Part shown: positions 17,427 to 26,679 of the stretch, in pieces | Position numbering within the stretch: position 1 is the first letter of the stretch | Layout: each line of letters begins with the position of its first letter | Assembly: GCF_004340465.1 (NCBI RefSeq) | Contig: NZ_SLVV01000007.1 | Location: 62,001-126,000 of the forward strand | Source of the DNA: Mesobacillus foraminis | Lineage (GTDB): Bacteria > Bacillota > Bacilli > Bacillales > Cytobacillaceae | Length of the DNA: 64,000 nt | Direction: 5' to 3' | The notes under the pieces: model-generated | What the model saw: the letters and a program-made list of their open reading frames with translations, nothing else | What the model was told of the DNA's origin: nothing | Databases searched by the model: none | Program-made: the position numbers and the translations under genes

Positions 17427-18728
17427 ATGACTATTTACCATTTTGTAGGTATAAAGGGGTCTGGTATGAGTGCACTTGCTCAGGTTCTCCATGATATGGA
17501 CTATCAAGTACAGGGCTCTGATTATGAAAAACAGTTTTTTACCCAGTTTGCCCTTGAACAATCAGGAATAAAGATCCTTCCGTTTAATAAGGATAATATA
17601 CAGCCAGGAATGGTGGTTATTGCGGGTAATGCCTACCCGGATACTCATGAAGAGATCCAGCAGGCAGTGGATCTGGACCTTCCTGTCATTCGTTACCACC
17701 GCTTTCTGGGTGATTTTATGGAAAAGTTTATCAGTGTTGCGGTAACAGGCGCACATGGGAAAACTTCGACGACCGGTCTTCTTGCCCACGTAATGAAAGG
17801 GGGAAAACCCACGTCTTTCTTAATCGGGGACGGAACGGGGAAAGGGGACAGGGATGCGGAGTACTTTGTGTTTGAAGCCTGTGAATACCGGCGCCACTTT
17901 TTATCCTATTTTCCTGACTATGCAATCATGACCAATATTGATTTTGACCATCCAGATTACTTTGCCAACATCGATGATGTTTTCTCAGCTTTTCAGGAAA
18001 TGGCCTGGCAAGTGAAAAAGGGAATTTTTGCCTGCGGGGATGATGAGCAGCTCCAAAAAATCCAGGCAAAAGTGCCTGTCGTGTTCTACGGATTTGCAGA
18101 GGAGAACGACTTCCAGGCTCGGAATGTGGTTAAATCAACAAATGGGACTACCTTTGATGTGTTTGTAAGGAATACTTTTTATGAGACATTCTCTATCCCA
18201 AGTTTTGGCGATCATAATGTGCTTAATGCCCTGGCGGTTATCGCGCTGTGCAATTATGAAGGCATCGATTCCAAAATTATTTCCGAGTATCTGGGCTCCT
18301 TTAAAGGAGTCAAGAGAAGATTCTCTGAAAAGGAAATGGGGGGACAGGTCATCATCGATGATTATGCCCACCATCCTACAGAAATCAAAGCAACGATTGA
18401 TGCAGCCAATCAAAAGTATCCCGAACGTGAAATTATTGCAGTATTCCAGCCGCATACCTTTACTAGAACACAGACTTTCCTGGCTGAATTTGCCGAGAGC
18501 TTAAGCAGGGCAGATAAAGTATATCTTTGTGAAATTTTTGGCTCTGCCCGTGAAAATCATGGCAAATTGTCCATTCAGGATTTACAGGATAAAATTGAGG
18601 GCTCGGAAATTATTGCCGAGGAGGATATGTCTGTCCTGAAAAAACATGAGACCGGTGTTCTCTTGTTTATGGGAGCCGGGGATATCCAGAAGTTTCAGGA
18701 AGCTTACGAAAAGCAACTGCAAGTATAA
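17427..18728 (+). CDS. murC: UDP-N-acetylmuramate--L-alanine ligase
   Basis: 433-residue cytoplasmic enzyme that adds the first stem-peptide amino acid to UDP-MurNAc. N-terminal nucleotide-binding [11 protein letters not shown] is at residues 9-19, the ATP loop [12 protein letters not shown] near 107, and the Mur C-terminal domain contains [12 protein letters not shown] (about 310) and FQPHTFTRT (about 338). The ATG at 17427 has TTGGAGG eight nt upstream and gives the usual length; a longer in-frame start at 17334 lacks support. A TATAAT element at 17304-17309 may be its promoter. Confidence 0.96.
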   Translation: MTIYHFVGIKGSGMSALAQVLHDMDYQVQGSDYEKQFFTQFALEQSGIKILPFNKDNIQPGMVVIAGNAYPDTHEEIQQAVDLDLPVIRYHRFLGDFMEKFISVAVTGAHGKTSTTGLLAHVMKGGKPTSFLIGDGTGKGDRDAEYFVFEACEYRRHFLSYFPDYAIMTNIDFDHPDYFANIDDVFSAFQEMAWQVKKGIFACGDDEQLQKIQAKVPVVFYGFAEENDFQARNVVKSTNGTTFDVFVRNTFYETFSIPSFGDHNVLNALAVIALCNYEGIDSKIISEYLGSFKGVKRRFSEKEMGGQVIIDDYAHHPTEIKATIDAANQKYPEREIIAVFQPHTFTRTQTFLAEFAESLSRADKVYLCEIFGSARENHGKLSIQDLQDKIEGSEIIAEEDMSVLKKHETGVLLFMGAGDIQKFQEAYEKQLQV

Positions 18729-18749
18729 AAAAAGGATTATAAGGAAACG

Positions 18750-18779
18750 AAAAAGGATGCGAAATTTCGCATCCTTTTT
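18750..18779. terminator. Bidirectional terminator between murC and the M29 aminopeptidase gene
   Basis: 30-base near-perfect palindrome AAAAAGGATGCGAAA / TTTCGCATCCTTTTT between convergent genes. Confidence 0.9.
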
Positions 18780-18788
18780 CATTATGTC

Positions 18789-19904
18789 CTATTTTAAATT
18801 CTCAGGATTCAGCCCTTCAAGTTCAGGCAACACAAAACGGCCATCTTTGCGGATGAGATGATCGTCAAAATAGATTTCTCCCCCGCCATATTCCTTGCGT
18901 TGGATATTGACCATATCCCAATGAATGTTTGAATGGTTGCCATTAAAGGCGTCTTCATAGCATTGGCCGGGGGTGAAATGGAAGCTTCCATCAATCTTTT
19001 CATCAAACAGGATGTCCTGCATTGGGTGCTGGATATAAGGGTTTACTCCAATGGCAAACTCTCCAATATAACGGGCGCCTTCGTCTGTATCAAAGATTCT
19101 ATTTAACCGTTCGCTGTCATTGGACGATGCTTCAATTATTTTTCCGTCTTTAAATGTCAGGGTGACATTCTCGAAGGTGAAGCCCTGATAAGGCGATGGG
19201 GTGTTGTATGTAATTCTCCCATTCACTGAATTACGCACAGGTGCGGTATAAACCTCTCCATCAGGAATATTCATTTCCCCAGCACATTTTATCGCTGGTA
19301 TATCTTTGATTGAAAAAGACAGGTCCGTGCCAGGACCCGTAATCCGGACTTTGTCCGTTTTGTTCATTAACTCAACCAGACTGTCCATGGCTTTATCCAT
19401 TTTCCCATAATCCAGATTGCATACATCAAAGTAAAAATCCTCAAATGCTTCAGTGCTCATTTTAGCCAGCTGGGCCATTGAAGAGGTAGGATAGCGAAGC
19501 ACGACCCATTTTGTTTTGGGAACCCGGATGTCCCTATGTACTTTCTTTCCAATTGTGCTTCCGTGAATCTTCATCTTATCATCCGGAACATCTGCATGTT
19601 CATTGATATTGTTGCCTGACCTTAGACCTATGTAGGCATCCATATGCTTCATTACATTTGCTTCAAACTCGGCCATCATATTAAATTGTTCTTCCTGGGC
19701 GCCAAGGAGCAGGGCTCTGTCTACCTGATGGTCTTTCAGGAGTACGAACGGACAGCCCCCGGCTTCATAAGCTTCTTTAACCAGGGCGTTGACCAGTTCG
19801 CGCTGAAGGCCAAAGTTTTCGATCAGTACTTTTTCCCCCTTTTTCAGCTTTACGGAATAATTAATTAGATTTTTAGCTAAAGTCCCTATGCGTGGGTCTT
19901 TCAT
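18789..19904 (-). CDS. M29 family metallo-aminopeptidase (AmpS/AmpT type)
   Basis: 371-residue cytoplasmic aminopeptidase. Expected metal and catalytic residues are visible in CAGEMNIPDGEV (about 216), GARYIGEFAIGVN (about 280), FHFTPGQCYED (about 320) and NHSNIHWDMV (about 335), the glutamate-glutamate-histidine-aspartate pattern of thermophilic M29 enzymes. It is shorter than the roughly 410 residues of classical AmpS, but all motifs are present, so it looks like the compact subgroup rather than a truncation. GGAGGG precedes the ATG. Monocistronic. Confidence 0.87.
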   Translation of the reverse strand: MKDPRIGTLAKNLINYSVKLKKGEKVLIENFGLQRELVNALVKEAYEAGGCPFVLLKDHQVDRALLLGAQEEQFNMMAEFEANVMKHMDAYIGLRSGNNINEHADVPDDKMKIHGSTIGKKVHRDIRVPKTKWVVLRYPTSSMAQLAKMSTEAFEDFYFDVCNLDYGKMDKAMDSLVELMNKTDKVRITGPGTDLSFSIKDIPAIKCAGEMNIPDGEVYTAPVRNSVNGRITYNTPSPYQGFTFENVTLTFKDGKIIEASSNDSERLNRIFDTDEGARYIGEFAIGVNPYIQHPMQDILFDEKIDGSFHFTPGQCYEDAFNGNHSNIHWDMVNIQRKEYGGGEIYFDDHLIRKDGRFVLPELEGLNPENLK

Positions 19905-20034
19905 TCATATCCCTCCAAATGGTATTATGAAAAAAACATATCTCTATTGTACCCGAAATACCTGGATTTTGCCGTTTGATATCCTTATGATAGAGGGAGA
20001 ATAATAAAGTAAGGGGTTACATGGGGAGGCAGGG

Positions 20035-20059
20035 GTTTATGTCCCTACTGTCCGGGTAA
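20035..20059 (+). promoter_or_regulatory. Sigma-B-type promoter for ytxGHJ
   Basis: GTTTAT, 13-nt spacer, then GGGTAA: a close match to the general-stress sigma-B consensus GTTTAA-N12-15-GGGTAA. It lies about 16 bases before the ytxG ribosome binding site. In B. subtilis the ytxGHJ operon is known to be sigma-B dependent. Confidence 0.75.
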
Positions 20060-20089
20060 AAACATTGTAAGTTAACGGAGGTGTATAAA

Positions 20090-20569
20090 ATGGAAATTAT
20101 TCTGTATTTAAGCGCTGCTGTGGCAGCCGTAGCATTTTTAATTCTTGCCATCTACTTGGCAAAAACGTTAAAGTCTTTACAGTCAACGCTTGATAGTGTA
20201 GCGCATACACTGACTGGTTTGGAGAAACAGCTGGACGGTGTGACACGGGAAACAACAGTGTTGTTACATAAGACGAACACACTGGCAGATGATATTCAGC
20301 AAAAGTCGGAAAGCCTCAACTCTGTCGTTTCAGCAGTAAAGGATGTAGGAAACTCTGTTCAGAGGTTTAACCAATCCATCCATAGCATTTCGTCAATGGT
20401 GGATAATCAGATTGACAAAAACCAGGACAAGATTTCCCAGGTGGTTCAGTGGAGCAATGTATTTCTTGAGCTTAAGGATAAGTGGAAGTCAAGAAGGATG
20501 AGTCCTGTGGATCATCAGCTTGATGGAGGACAACTGGTTACCAGGCAACGAGAAAGGGCAAAGTATTAA
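20090..20569 (+). CDS. ytxG: General stress protein YtxG (DUF948)
   Basis: 159 residues. An N-terminal membrane anchor ([22 protein letters not shown], about 3-24) is followed by a long predicted coiled coil, typical of DUF948 proteins. The ATG at 20090 follows CGGAGGTG; a GTG at 20081 is itself part of that site. First gene of the ytxGHJ operon behind the sigma-B-like promoter. Molecular role unknown; it probably works at the membrane together with YtxH. Confidence 0.87.
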   Translation: MEIILYLSAAVAAVAFLILAIYLAKTLKSLQSTLDSVAHTLTGLEKQLDGVTRETTVLLHKTNTLADDIQQKSESLNSVVSAVKDVGNSVQRFNQSIHSISSMVDNQIDKNQDKISQVVQWSNVFLELKDKWKSRRMSPVDHQLDGGQLVTRQRERAKY

Positions 20570-20588
20570 AAGAGAAGGAGGATTAGAT

Positions 20589-21071
20589 ATGAATAGCAGG
20601 GAATTGAATTCTAAAAATGAACCTGGCACGAACTCGCGCGATTTCATGGTTGGTGCCATCATTGGAGGATTGGCAGGAGCAGCTGCTGCTCTCTTGCTCG
20701 CTCCTAAATCAGGAAAGGAACTGCGAACTTCTTTTAATCAGCAGACGTCCAATATCCTGGAGAAAACTGATAAAGTGAAAAATACTGCCATGACGAAAAC
20801 CAATGAAATCGCATCTGCTGCTAAAGAAAAGGCCAATTCATTAGCTCAAACGGTCTCCCAGCAGTCAAACAGCCTGTTGAGCAAAGTCAGGGACGATAAA
20901 GGCCAGGAGGAAAGCCAGCTGCCAGAGGGAGGGCTTGAGGAAATTCCTACTTCAATGGCTGAGACAAGCTCCATGGAACAAACCCACACTGCAACAGGAG
21001 AAGAAATTCAGAGAAAGCTTGAGGAAACACAGCGGGCTTTTGATGAAACCGAAAATAAACTGAATCAATAA
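20589..21071 (+). CDS. ytxH: General stress protein YtxH
   Basis: 160 residues with the YtxH-family glycine/alanine-rich hydrophobic hairpin FMVGAIIGGLAGAAAALLLA near residues 19-38, directly followed by PKSGKELR, then a helical, LEA-like K/T/A/N-rich region and a glutamate-rich tail. AGAAGGAGG lies eight nt before the ATG. Translated from the ytxG transcript 19 bases downstream of ytxG. Confidence 0.87.
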   Translation: MNSRELNSKNEPGTNSRDFMVGAIIGGLAGAAAALLLAPKSGKELRTSFNQQTSNILEKTDKVKNTAMTKTNEIASAAKEKANSLAQTVSQQSNSLLSKVRDDKGQEESQLPEGGLEEIPTSMAETSSMEQTHTATGEEIQRKLEETQRAFDETENKLNQ

Positions 21072-21085
21072 AAATTGTCAACAGA

Positions 21086-21117
21086 ACGGTGAAGTGATAA
21101 GATTACTTCACCGTTTA
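21086..21117 (+). terminator. Hairpin between ytxH and ytxJ
   Basis: ACGGTGAAGT / ACTTCACCGT stem with a 9-nt loop and a short T-rich tail. The weak T-run suggests partial termination or mRNA processing inside the operon. Confidence 0.6.
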
Positions 21118-21136
21118 CTTGTCAGGAGTGATGATC

Positions 21137-21463
21137 ATGAGAAAAATCGATTCAATTGAAGAATTTAATCAGCTCGCAGCGAGTGATGATTTGTTTTTCC
21201 TCGTCAAACATAGCCTTACATGCCCGATAAGTCACGCTGCCTTTGAGGAATATAATAAATTCACGGGCAGTACAGACGTACCTTGCTATTATCTGGCAGT
21301 GCAAGATTCCAGGCCTCTTTCCAATCATATAGCAGAAAAATTCATGATCAGGCACGAATCGCCGCAAGCCATTCTGTTTTCCAGTTCAACACCCGTCTGG
21401 CATGCCTCCCATTGGAAAATTACGCATCAATCATTAGAGGAAGCATTGACACAAAATCGTTAA
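21137..21463 (+). CDS. ytxJ: Bacillithiol system redox-active protein YtxJ
   Basis: 108-residue monothiol thioredoxin-fold protein. The active site is in VKHSLTCPISHAAF (Cys near residue 30, TCPIS), with the cis-Pro segment HESPQAILF near 73. YtxJ is a proposed monothiol bacilliredoxin. The ATG at 21137 has CAGGAG nine nt upstream; ATGs 6 nt earlier are too close to that site. Third gene of the stress operon. Confidence 0.87.
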   Translation: MRKIDSIEEFNQLAASDDLFFLVKHSLTCPISHAAFEEYNKFTGSTDVPCYYLAVQDSRPLSNHIAEKFMIRHESPQAILFSSSTPVWHASHWKITHQSLEEALTQNR

Positions 21464-21489
21464 CACCCATAATCTGCGGGTGTTTTTTC
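21461..21489 (+). terminator. ytxGHJ operon terminator
   Basis: ACACCC / GGGTGT hairpin followed by T6, overlapping the ytxJ stop region. Confidence 0.85.
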
Positions 21490-21553
21490 TTTTGGTTTGA
21501 GTCATTTCGTTATCGGTTTAACGCATAAAAGCGTTTAATTATTAAAGAATTCC

Positions 21554-21582
21554 GTGACAACTGTAAATAATTCATATATAAT
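21554..21582 (+). promoter_or_regulatory. Sigma-A promoter of aroA
   Basis: GTGACA, 17-nt spacer, TATAAT. It lies 57 bases before the aroA start codon. Confidence 0.75.
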
Positions 21583-21638
21583 AACCCTAATTAAAGAAAA
21601 TGCTGTACATTCAGAAAAAGAGGAAGGGACGGGACGAA

Positions 21639-22715
21639 ATGAGCAATAACCAATTGGACCAGCTGAGAAAGCGAGTAGATGAATTAAATCTGGAGCTGCT
21701 TTCGCTTATAAATGAGAGAGCACTGCTTGTACAGGAAATTGGACGTGCAAAGGAAACGCAGGGAGTTTATCGCTATGATCCTGTCCGTGAACGCCATATG
21801 CTTGATTTAATAAAGGAAAACAATAATGGGCCATTCGAAAGCTCTACAATTGAACATATATTCAAACAAATCTTTAAAGCAGGACTTGAACTTCAAGAGG
21901 ATGACCATCGCAAGGCTCTTCTTGTTTCCAGAAAAAAGAAACCGGAAAATACCATTATTGACGTTAAAGGGGTAAAGATTGGCGATGGCAGTCAGCAGTT
22001 TGTATTCGGGCCCTGCTCCGTGGAGTCCTACGAACAAGTGGCAACTGTTGCAGCGGCTGTTAAGGCAAAAGGTTTTAAACTTCTTCGCGGCGGGGCTTAC
22101 AAACCAAGAACATCCCCTTACGACTTCCAGGGCCTTGGGCTAGAAGGGTTGAAGATCCTTAAGCGAGTTGCCGACGAATATGACATGGCAGTGATCAGTG
22201 AAATCGTTACACCGAATGACATTGAAACAGCAGTGGACTATCTCGATGTCATCCAAATCGGCGCACGGAACATGCAGAATTTCGAGCTGCTGAAAGCTGC
22301 AGGGGCAGTTAACAAGCCTATCCTTCTTAAGAGGGGACTTTCAGCTACAATCGAGGAATTTATCAACGCAGCAGAGTACATCATGTCCCAGGGCAATGGC
22401 CAGATCATTCTGTGTGAGCGCGGTATCAGGACATATGAAAAAGCAACCAGGAATACCCTGGATATTTCCGCAGTTCCAATTTTAAAACAGGAAACACATC
22501 TTCCGGTCATGGTGGATGTTACGCATTCAACAGGAAGAAGAGACCTTCTTCTTCCGACAGCAAAGGCAGCGATCGCCATTGGTGCGGACGGTGTCATGGC
22601 TGAAGTCCATCCAGATCCGGCAGTTGCCCTTTCTGATAATGCCCAGCAGATGGATCTTAAGCAATTTGATGAGTTCGTTTCTTCATTGCGTTCCTCAGCA
22701 TTTGTTCAGATTTAA
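21639..22715 (+). CDS. aroA: Bifunctional chorismate mutase / DAHP synthase
   Basis: 358 residues, the size of B. subtilis AroA. The N-terminal AroQ-type chorismate mutase domain (about 1-90, [20 protein letters not shown]) is fused to a type I-beta DAHP synthase (about 110-358) with FGPCSVES (about 132), [14 protein letters not shown] (about 155) and [16 protein letters not shown] (about 295). It condenses erythrose 4-phosphate and PEP, the entry to aromatic synthesis; the mutase domain normally senses chorismate/prephenate for feedback inhibition. ATG at 21639 follows AAGGGACGGG. Confidence 0.96.
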   Translation: MSNNQLDQLRKRVDELNLELLSLINERALLVQEIGRAKETQGVYRYDPVRERHMLDLIKENNNGPFESSTIEHIFKQIFKAGLELQEDDHRKALLVSRKKKPENTIIDVKGVKIGDGSQQFVFGPCSVESYEQVATVAAAVKAKGFKLLRGGAYKPRTSPYDFQGLGLEGLKILKRVADEYDMAVISEIVTPNDIETAVDYLDVIQIGARNMQNFELLKAAGAVNKPILLKRGLSATIEEFINAAEYIMSQGNGQIILCERGIRTYEKATRNTLDISAVPILKQETHLPVMVDVTHSTGRRDLLLPTAKAAIAIGADGVMAEVHPDPAVALSDNAQQMDLKQFDEFVSSLRSSAFVQI

Positions 22716-22728
22716 GTGTAATCTTCAA

Positions 22729-22757
22729 AAGCCTCCCCTTAAGGGGGGGTTATTTAT
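22729..22757 (+). terminator. aroA terminator
   Basis: Hairpin centred on CCTCCCCTTAAGGGGGGG followed by TTATTTATTTTT. Confidence 0.75.
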
Positions 22758-22796
22758 TTTTATGAAAAAAATATGAAAGAAATCAAGCTCTTCACA

Positions 22797-22825
22797 TTGC
22801 GGTATTTGTAATGATATCGTATGAT
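22797..22825 (+). promoter_or_regulatory. Probable sigma-A promoter of ccpA
   Basis: TTGCGG, 17-nt spacer, TATGAT. A leader of about 110 nt would separate it from the ccpA start. Confidence 0.6.
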
Positions 22826-22939
22826 TAATATCGTAATTATCTATGTACGGATATTCACAATCAGAAGAATGATTATTCTTGCCAATTATGCAGCAAACTA
22901 ATAGAAAAAGCTTTGTTAACGGAAATAAGGAGTGAAATC

Positions 22940-23941
22940 ATGAATATAACCATATATGATGTAGCAAGGGAAGCGAATGTTTCAATGGCGACGGTTTCTC
23001 GCGTTGTCAATGGCAATCCGAATGTAAAGCCGGTCACCAGAAAGAAAGTAATGGAAGTAATTGACCGCCTGGGATACCGGCCAAATGCGGTAGCCAGAGG
23101 TTTGGCAAGCAAAAAGACCACAACTGTAGGTGTGGTCATTCCCGATATTTCAAGCCCGTTTTTTGCTGAACTGGCAAGAGGAATTGAGGACATTGCCACC
23201 ATGTACAAATACAATATCATTCTTAGCAACTCTGACCAAAATAAGGACAAAGAGCTTCACTTGTTAAATACCATGCTTGGGAAACAGGTGGATGGCATTG
23301 TGTTCATGGGAGGCAACATAACAGAGGACCATGTTGAGGAATTTAAGAAGTCTCCTGTACCCATCGTCCTTGCTGGTTCTGTTGAGGAATCTGAAACAGT
23401 TCCTTCAGTCAATATCGATTACGAACAGGCAATGTTTGATACAGTACAAGCCTTTATTGATAAAGGGCATAAGAGAATTGCTTTCGTTGTTGGACCTTTG
23501 CAGGAACCGATTAATCAGGAAAAGAAGCTGGCAGGCTATAAACGTGCCCTGGAACAGGCAGGCTATGACTATGATGAAGAATTGGTAGTTGAAGGCGATT
23601 ATACTTACGATTCAGGAATTGAAGCCATTGAGAGGCTTCTCGAACTGGATTCAAAGCCGTCAGCTATCATTGTCGGATCGGACGAAATGGCTCTTGGGGT
23701 TGTTCATGGTGCAGAAGACCGCGGGCATAAAATTCCAGATGAGTTTGAAGTGATATCTTCCGATAATACAAGGCTTACTCTTATGGTGCGTCCGCAGCTG
23801 ACAACCATTGTCCAGCCTTTATATGATATTGGTGCAGTGGCAATGAGGTTATTGACAAAACTGATGAACAAAGAGCAGGTCGAGGATCAGGCAGTGGTAC
23901 TTCCGCACAGAATTGAATACCGGAACTCGACTAAACAATAA
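22940..23941 (+). CDS. ccpA: Catabolite control protein A
   Basis: 333-residue LacI-family regulator, the master of carbon catabolite control in low-GC Gram-positives. N-terminal HTH with hinge helix ([20 protein letters not shown], residues 5-24; [14 protein letters not shown] about 47-60) precedes a periplasmic-binding-protein-like core that binds HPr-Ser46-P. AATAAGGAGTG precedes the ATG at 22940; an upstream start at 22913 lacks support. It acts on cre sites, two of which I propose in this window (acuA-acsA and ackA). The motPS genes that follow ccpA in B. subtilis are absent here. Confidence 0.97.
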   Translation: MNITIYDVAREANVSMATVSRVVNGNPNVKPVTRKKVMEVIDRLGYRPNAVARGLASKKTTTVGVVIPDISSPFFAELARGIEDIATMYKYNIILSNSDQNKDKELHLLNTMLGKQVDGIVFMGGNITEDHVEEFKKSPVPIVLAGSVEESETVPSVNIDYEQAMFDTVQAFIDKGHKRIAFVVGPLQEPINQEKKLAGYKRALEQAGYDYDEELVVEGDYTYDSGIEAIERLLELDSKPSAIIVGSDEMALGVVHGAEDRGHKIPDEFEVISSDNTRLTLMVRPQLTTIVQPLYDIGAVAMRLLTKLMNKEQVEDQAVVLPHRIEYRNSTKQ

Positions 23942-23942
23942 G

Positions 23943-23979
23943 AGAAAAAGACCGCATCAATCAGGGCGGTCTTTTTATT
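23943..23979. terminator. Bidirectional terminator between ccpA and acuC
   Basis: AAAAAGACCGC / GGCGGTCTTTTT stem with an 8-9 nt loop between convergent genes. Confidence 0.9.
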
Positions 23980-25153
23980 TTTCTGCCGAAAGCGTTGATT
24001 TTTGATTTCGGATTGGATACAGTGCTTTTTCTAGGGTTTGGGCATTTTTCTCCGTAATTTCCTGCTTTCTGGGAATCGGCTGATACAAATCCTGTGGATC
24101 ATTCCAATGATGAGGGAGAGGGAGGCTGCTTTTTGGCTGCCAGTCATTAATCCATTCCATTGGCAAAGATCCATGACAATTTGTGTTTTCCGTCATTTCC
24201 ATCCAAATAAGCGCCCATGCCCTAGGAACAACACGCCAGATGTCGTAGCCGCCGCCTCCTACGGCTATCCATCTCCCATCACAGTACTGATGGGCAATCT
24301 GGTGGGCCAGTTTGGGAATTTCCCGGTAAATTTCTATGGAGGCCGAAAGATGTGTCAGCGGGTCATAATAATGTGCATCCGTCCCATTCTGGGTGAGTAT
24401 AACGTCCGGCTTGAAAAACTCTGCTATCTCAGTGAAAGCATTTGTATAGGCGTGAAGCCAGGATTCATCTTCAGTAAATGCATCCAGAGGTACGTTGAAG
24501 GAATATCCGTACCCTTTTCCCTGGCCTCGTTCGTTAATGTTTCCTGTTCCGGGGAAAAGGTATCTTCCTGTTTCATGTATGGATAAGGTGCATATAGAAG
24601 GATCATCGTAAAAAGACCACTGAACACCATCACCGTGATGAGCATCTGTATCAACATAGAGCACACGTGCATGATACTTTTCCTGCAGGTATTTGATTGC
24701 TACCGAACTGTCATTGTATACACAAAAACCAGAAGCTTTCCCGCGGAACCCATGGTGGAGTCCTCCTCCCAAATGAAGGGCGTGTTTGGCTTTTCCAGTC
24801 ATGACACAGTCTACAGCCGACAGAGTCCCTCCTACAAGCAGGGAGCTTGCCTCATGCATCCCGGCAAATATGGGGGTATCTTCTGTGCCAAGCCCATAGC
24901 TTTCTGCAGCAGAATCCTTTAATTGACCAAGACCGGCGAGTTTAACAGCATTAATATAATCAGGATCATGGATCAGGGACAGCTCTTCATCCGTAGCATG
25001 CCTGGGCGGTATAATCTGTTCGTCAGCGATGGCATTCGCCTTCTTCAGCAAATCAAGGGTCAGCTTTAAGCGTACTTGATTGAAAGGGTGATTGCTGCTG
25101 AACTTATATTTTAAGAGTTCATCTGAATAGACGAATACTGAGCGGTCACTCAT
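23975..25153 (-). CDS. acuC: Acetoin utilization protein AcuC, lysine deacetylase
   Basis: 392-residue class I/II HDAC-type zinc hydrolase. [16 protein letters not shown] is near 135-150, the zinc-binding [11 protein letters not shown] near 167-177, and [13 protein letters not shown] near 258. In B. subtilis AcuC deacetylates AcsA and reactivates it. Its ATG overlaps the acuB stop by four nt (ATGA), which indicates translational coupling. Last gene of acuABC. Confidence 0.95.
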   Translation of the reverse strand: MSDRSVFVYSDELLKYKFSSNHPFNQVRLKLTLDLLKKANAIADEQIIPPRHATDEELSLIHDPDYINAVKLAGLGQLKDSAAESYGLGTEDTPIFAGMHEASSLLVGGTLSAVDCVMTGKAKHALHLGGGLHHGFRGKASGFCVYNDSSVAIKYLQEKYHARVLYVDTDAHHGDGVQWSFYDDPSICTLSIHETGRYLFPGTGNINERGQGKGYGYSFNVPLDAFTEDESWLHAYTNAFTEIAEFFKPDVILTQNGTDAHYYDPLTHLSASIEIYREIPKLAHQIAHQYCDGRWIAVGGGGYDIWRVVPRAWALIWMEMTENTNCHGSLPMEWINDWQPKSSLPLPHHWNDPQDLYQPIPRKQEITEKNAQTLEKALYPIRNQKSTLSAEK

Positions 25154-25797
25154 GAAGATCCCCCCGGCAGGTTTGGCCAGAGAATATTGAATCCGCTATT
25201 TTTTAGGTCTTCAATAATCCCCGCCGGATTCATTGTCTGAACCCGGAACACCAGAATTTTAAAACTGTCGTCCCTGGGGTCTGGGTAGACCAACACACTT
25301 GATATATTTGCCTTTCTTCCGCTTATGATTGCAGCGGCTTCGTTGAGCATCCCCGACTTGTTTGGAACCTTAATTTCGATATGCGAGCCGGGCTGGTGGG
25401 CTCCGGTCAACGCAACGAGAGTATGCAATAAATCAGTTTCTGTTATAATCCCCACCAATTTTCCGTGATTTACCACAGGCAGACATCCAATATGATGTTC
25501 ATAAAAGAGTGCAGCAATTTCCTCTACAAAATCAAGAGGGTGACAGGTGATCAGGTTGGTTTTCATAAGGTTCCTGATTGGGTTTTCCAAGTCCTCCCGG
25601 TGAAGGTCTGACCTGAAAATTGAAGGGGCCGCATCCCGGATATCCCGGTCAGTAACGAGCCCGACGATGTGGTTTTCACGATCAACAATCGGAAGGTGCC
25701 GGATTTTTTTGTCTTCCAATAATTTCATCGCATCCGCAATTGTATGATCTGCTGTTAGGGTGGTTACTTGTTTTATCATTATTTCTTCAACAATCAT
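25150..25797 (-). CDS. acuB: AcuB: CBS-CBS-ACT domain protein
   Basis: 215 residues. Two CBS domains (about 1-60 and 75-135; [20 protein letters not shown] and [20 protein letters not shown]) form a likely adenosine-nucleotide sensor, followed by an ACT-like domain (about 140-210, [20 protein letters not shown]). Function is unproven; its place between the acetyltransferase and deacetylase of the AcsA switch suggests it senses energy or nucleotide state. GGGGGATT precedes the ATG. Confidence 0.92.
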   Translation of the reverse strand: MIVEEIMIKQVTTLTADHTIADAMKLLEDKKIRHLPIVDRENHIVGLVTDRDIRDAAPSIFRSDLHREDLENPIRNLMKTNLITCHPLDFVEEIAALFYEHHIGCLPVVNHGKLVGIITETDLLHTLVALTGAHQPGSHIEIKVPNKSGMLNEAAAIISGRKANISSVLVYPDPRDDSFKILVFRVQTMNPAGIIEDLKNSGFNILWPNLPGGSS

Positions 25798-25839
25798 GTT
25801 AATCCCCCTTACAAACTTAAAAATAGAAGACCTCCGAGA

Positions 25840-26472
25840 TTAATACATGAAACGGTTCATGAAACGCAAACGGTCAAATTTTTCAACTGATTCAGGCCTC
25901 ACTCTTTTCCCAATTCTCGCCATAAGACAGTTTGCAGGATGGGAGCTTATTTCTGGATCGTCAGTGGCATACCATACCAGACCGCCGGCATTCATCATTT
26001 TCTCCATTATTTTCCGGTATTCCCAAACATTCAGTCCGGTTCCCTTAAGGTCCCAATGCCAGTAATACTCGGTTGTTATGATGATGTAATCTTCCATCGC
26101 ATCATCCATCATTGAAACAGTCAGGAGGCTTTTCCCGACGGAAGCACCGCGGAATTGCGGAATTACCTCTATGGCGCCAAGCTCGATCAAATCCTCCATG
26201 CCTCCCTCCGACCAACGCTCAAGAGGATCTGGATAAAGGTATGTCACATACCCCACAATCATATGTTCATTTCTGGCTATAATGATTCTTCCTTCTGGCA
26301 GACCCGCAATCTCAATAAGGGCTTTGTGCTGCTGGGCAGGGGGGCGAAATGCAACAAGATCGCGGTGAAATTCATAGCTGGCAAGTATTTCGGGAGAAAC
26401 AGGCCCTTCCACGATTAAACTTCCATGCGGACTCTTCAATTCTTTTGCATTGTATGTTTTTTTATGTTCCAT
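25840..26472 (-). CDS. acuA: AcuA: protein lysine acetyltransferase (GNAT) acting on AcsA
   Basis: 210 residues, GNAT fold. The acetyl-CoA loop PQFRGASVGKSLLTVSM is near 120-136 and the preceding strand MIVGYVTYLYPDPLERWSE near 78-96. In B. subtilis AcuA acetylates the catalytic lysine of AcsA and switches it off. Start placed at the ATG of MEHKKTYNAKEL, preceded by GGTGGTG; an in-frame start 15 nt upstream is possible. Divergent from acsA over 207 bp that contain a cre-like site. Confidence 0.94.
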   Translation of the reverse strand: MEHKKTYNAKELKSPHGSLIVEGPVSPEILASYEFHRDLVAFRPPAQQHKALIEIAGLPEGRIIIARNEHMIVGYVTYLYPDPLERWSEGGMEDLIELGAIEVIPQFRGASVGKSLLTVSMMDDAMEDYIIITTEYYWHWDLKGTGLNVWEYRKIMEKMMNAGGLVWYATDDPEISSHPANCLMARIGKRVRPESVEKFDRLRFMNRFMY

Positions 26473-26506
26473 CCACTTCACCACCAAAACAAAATTGTCT
26501 AATTCT

Positions 26507-26512
26507 ATTATA
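26507..26512 (-). promoter_or_regulatory. Candidate -10 element of the acuABC operon
   Basis: On the minus strand TATAAT, 35 nt before the acuA start. The matching -35 position (about 26530-26535) is a weak GCTTTT that lies within the cre-like sequence, so CcpA binding would block it. Confidence 0.5.
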
Positions 26513-26528
26513 CATAAATTCTATTAAT

Positions 26529-26542
26529 TAAAAGCGCTTTCA
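26529..26542. promoter_or_regulatory. cre site (CcpA operator) between acuA and acsA
   Basis: TAAAAGCGCTTTCA, one base off the strong palindromic cre TGAAAGCGCTTTCA apart from the A at position 5 that consensus permits. It sits between divergent acuABC and acsA; in B. subtilis both units are under CcpA control. Confidence 0.75.
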
Positions 26543-26612
26543 GTATTATATTCTATGAAACACCTGTCCGCTGATGAAAAAGATTAGTATTAGCACTCCA
26601 TAATTTAAAAAA

Positions 26613-26641
26613 TTGTGAAAATAAAAATTTTATACTATAAT
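26613..26641 (+). promoter_or_regulatory. Sigma-A promoter of acsA
   Basis: TTGTGA, 17-nt spacer, TATAAT, 38 bases before the acsA ATG. Confidence 0.75.
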
Positions 26642-26679
26642 AATCTTTAAACAAATTGTGTTAAAGGGGAGATGAGTCG

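Noticed and set aside
24038-24586. 182-codon open frame opposite acuC
   Set aside because: Antisense shadow of acuC with no family resemblance and no ribosome binding site.
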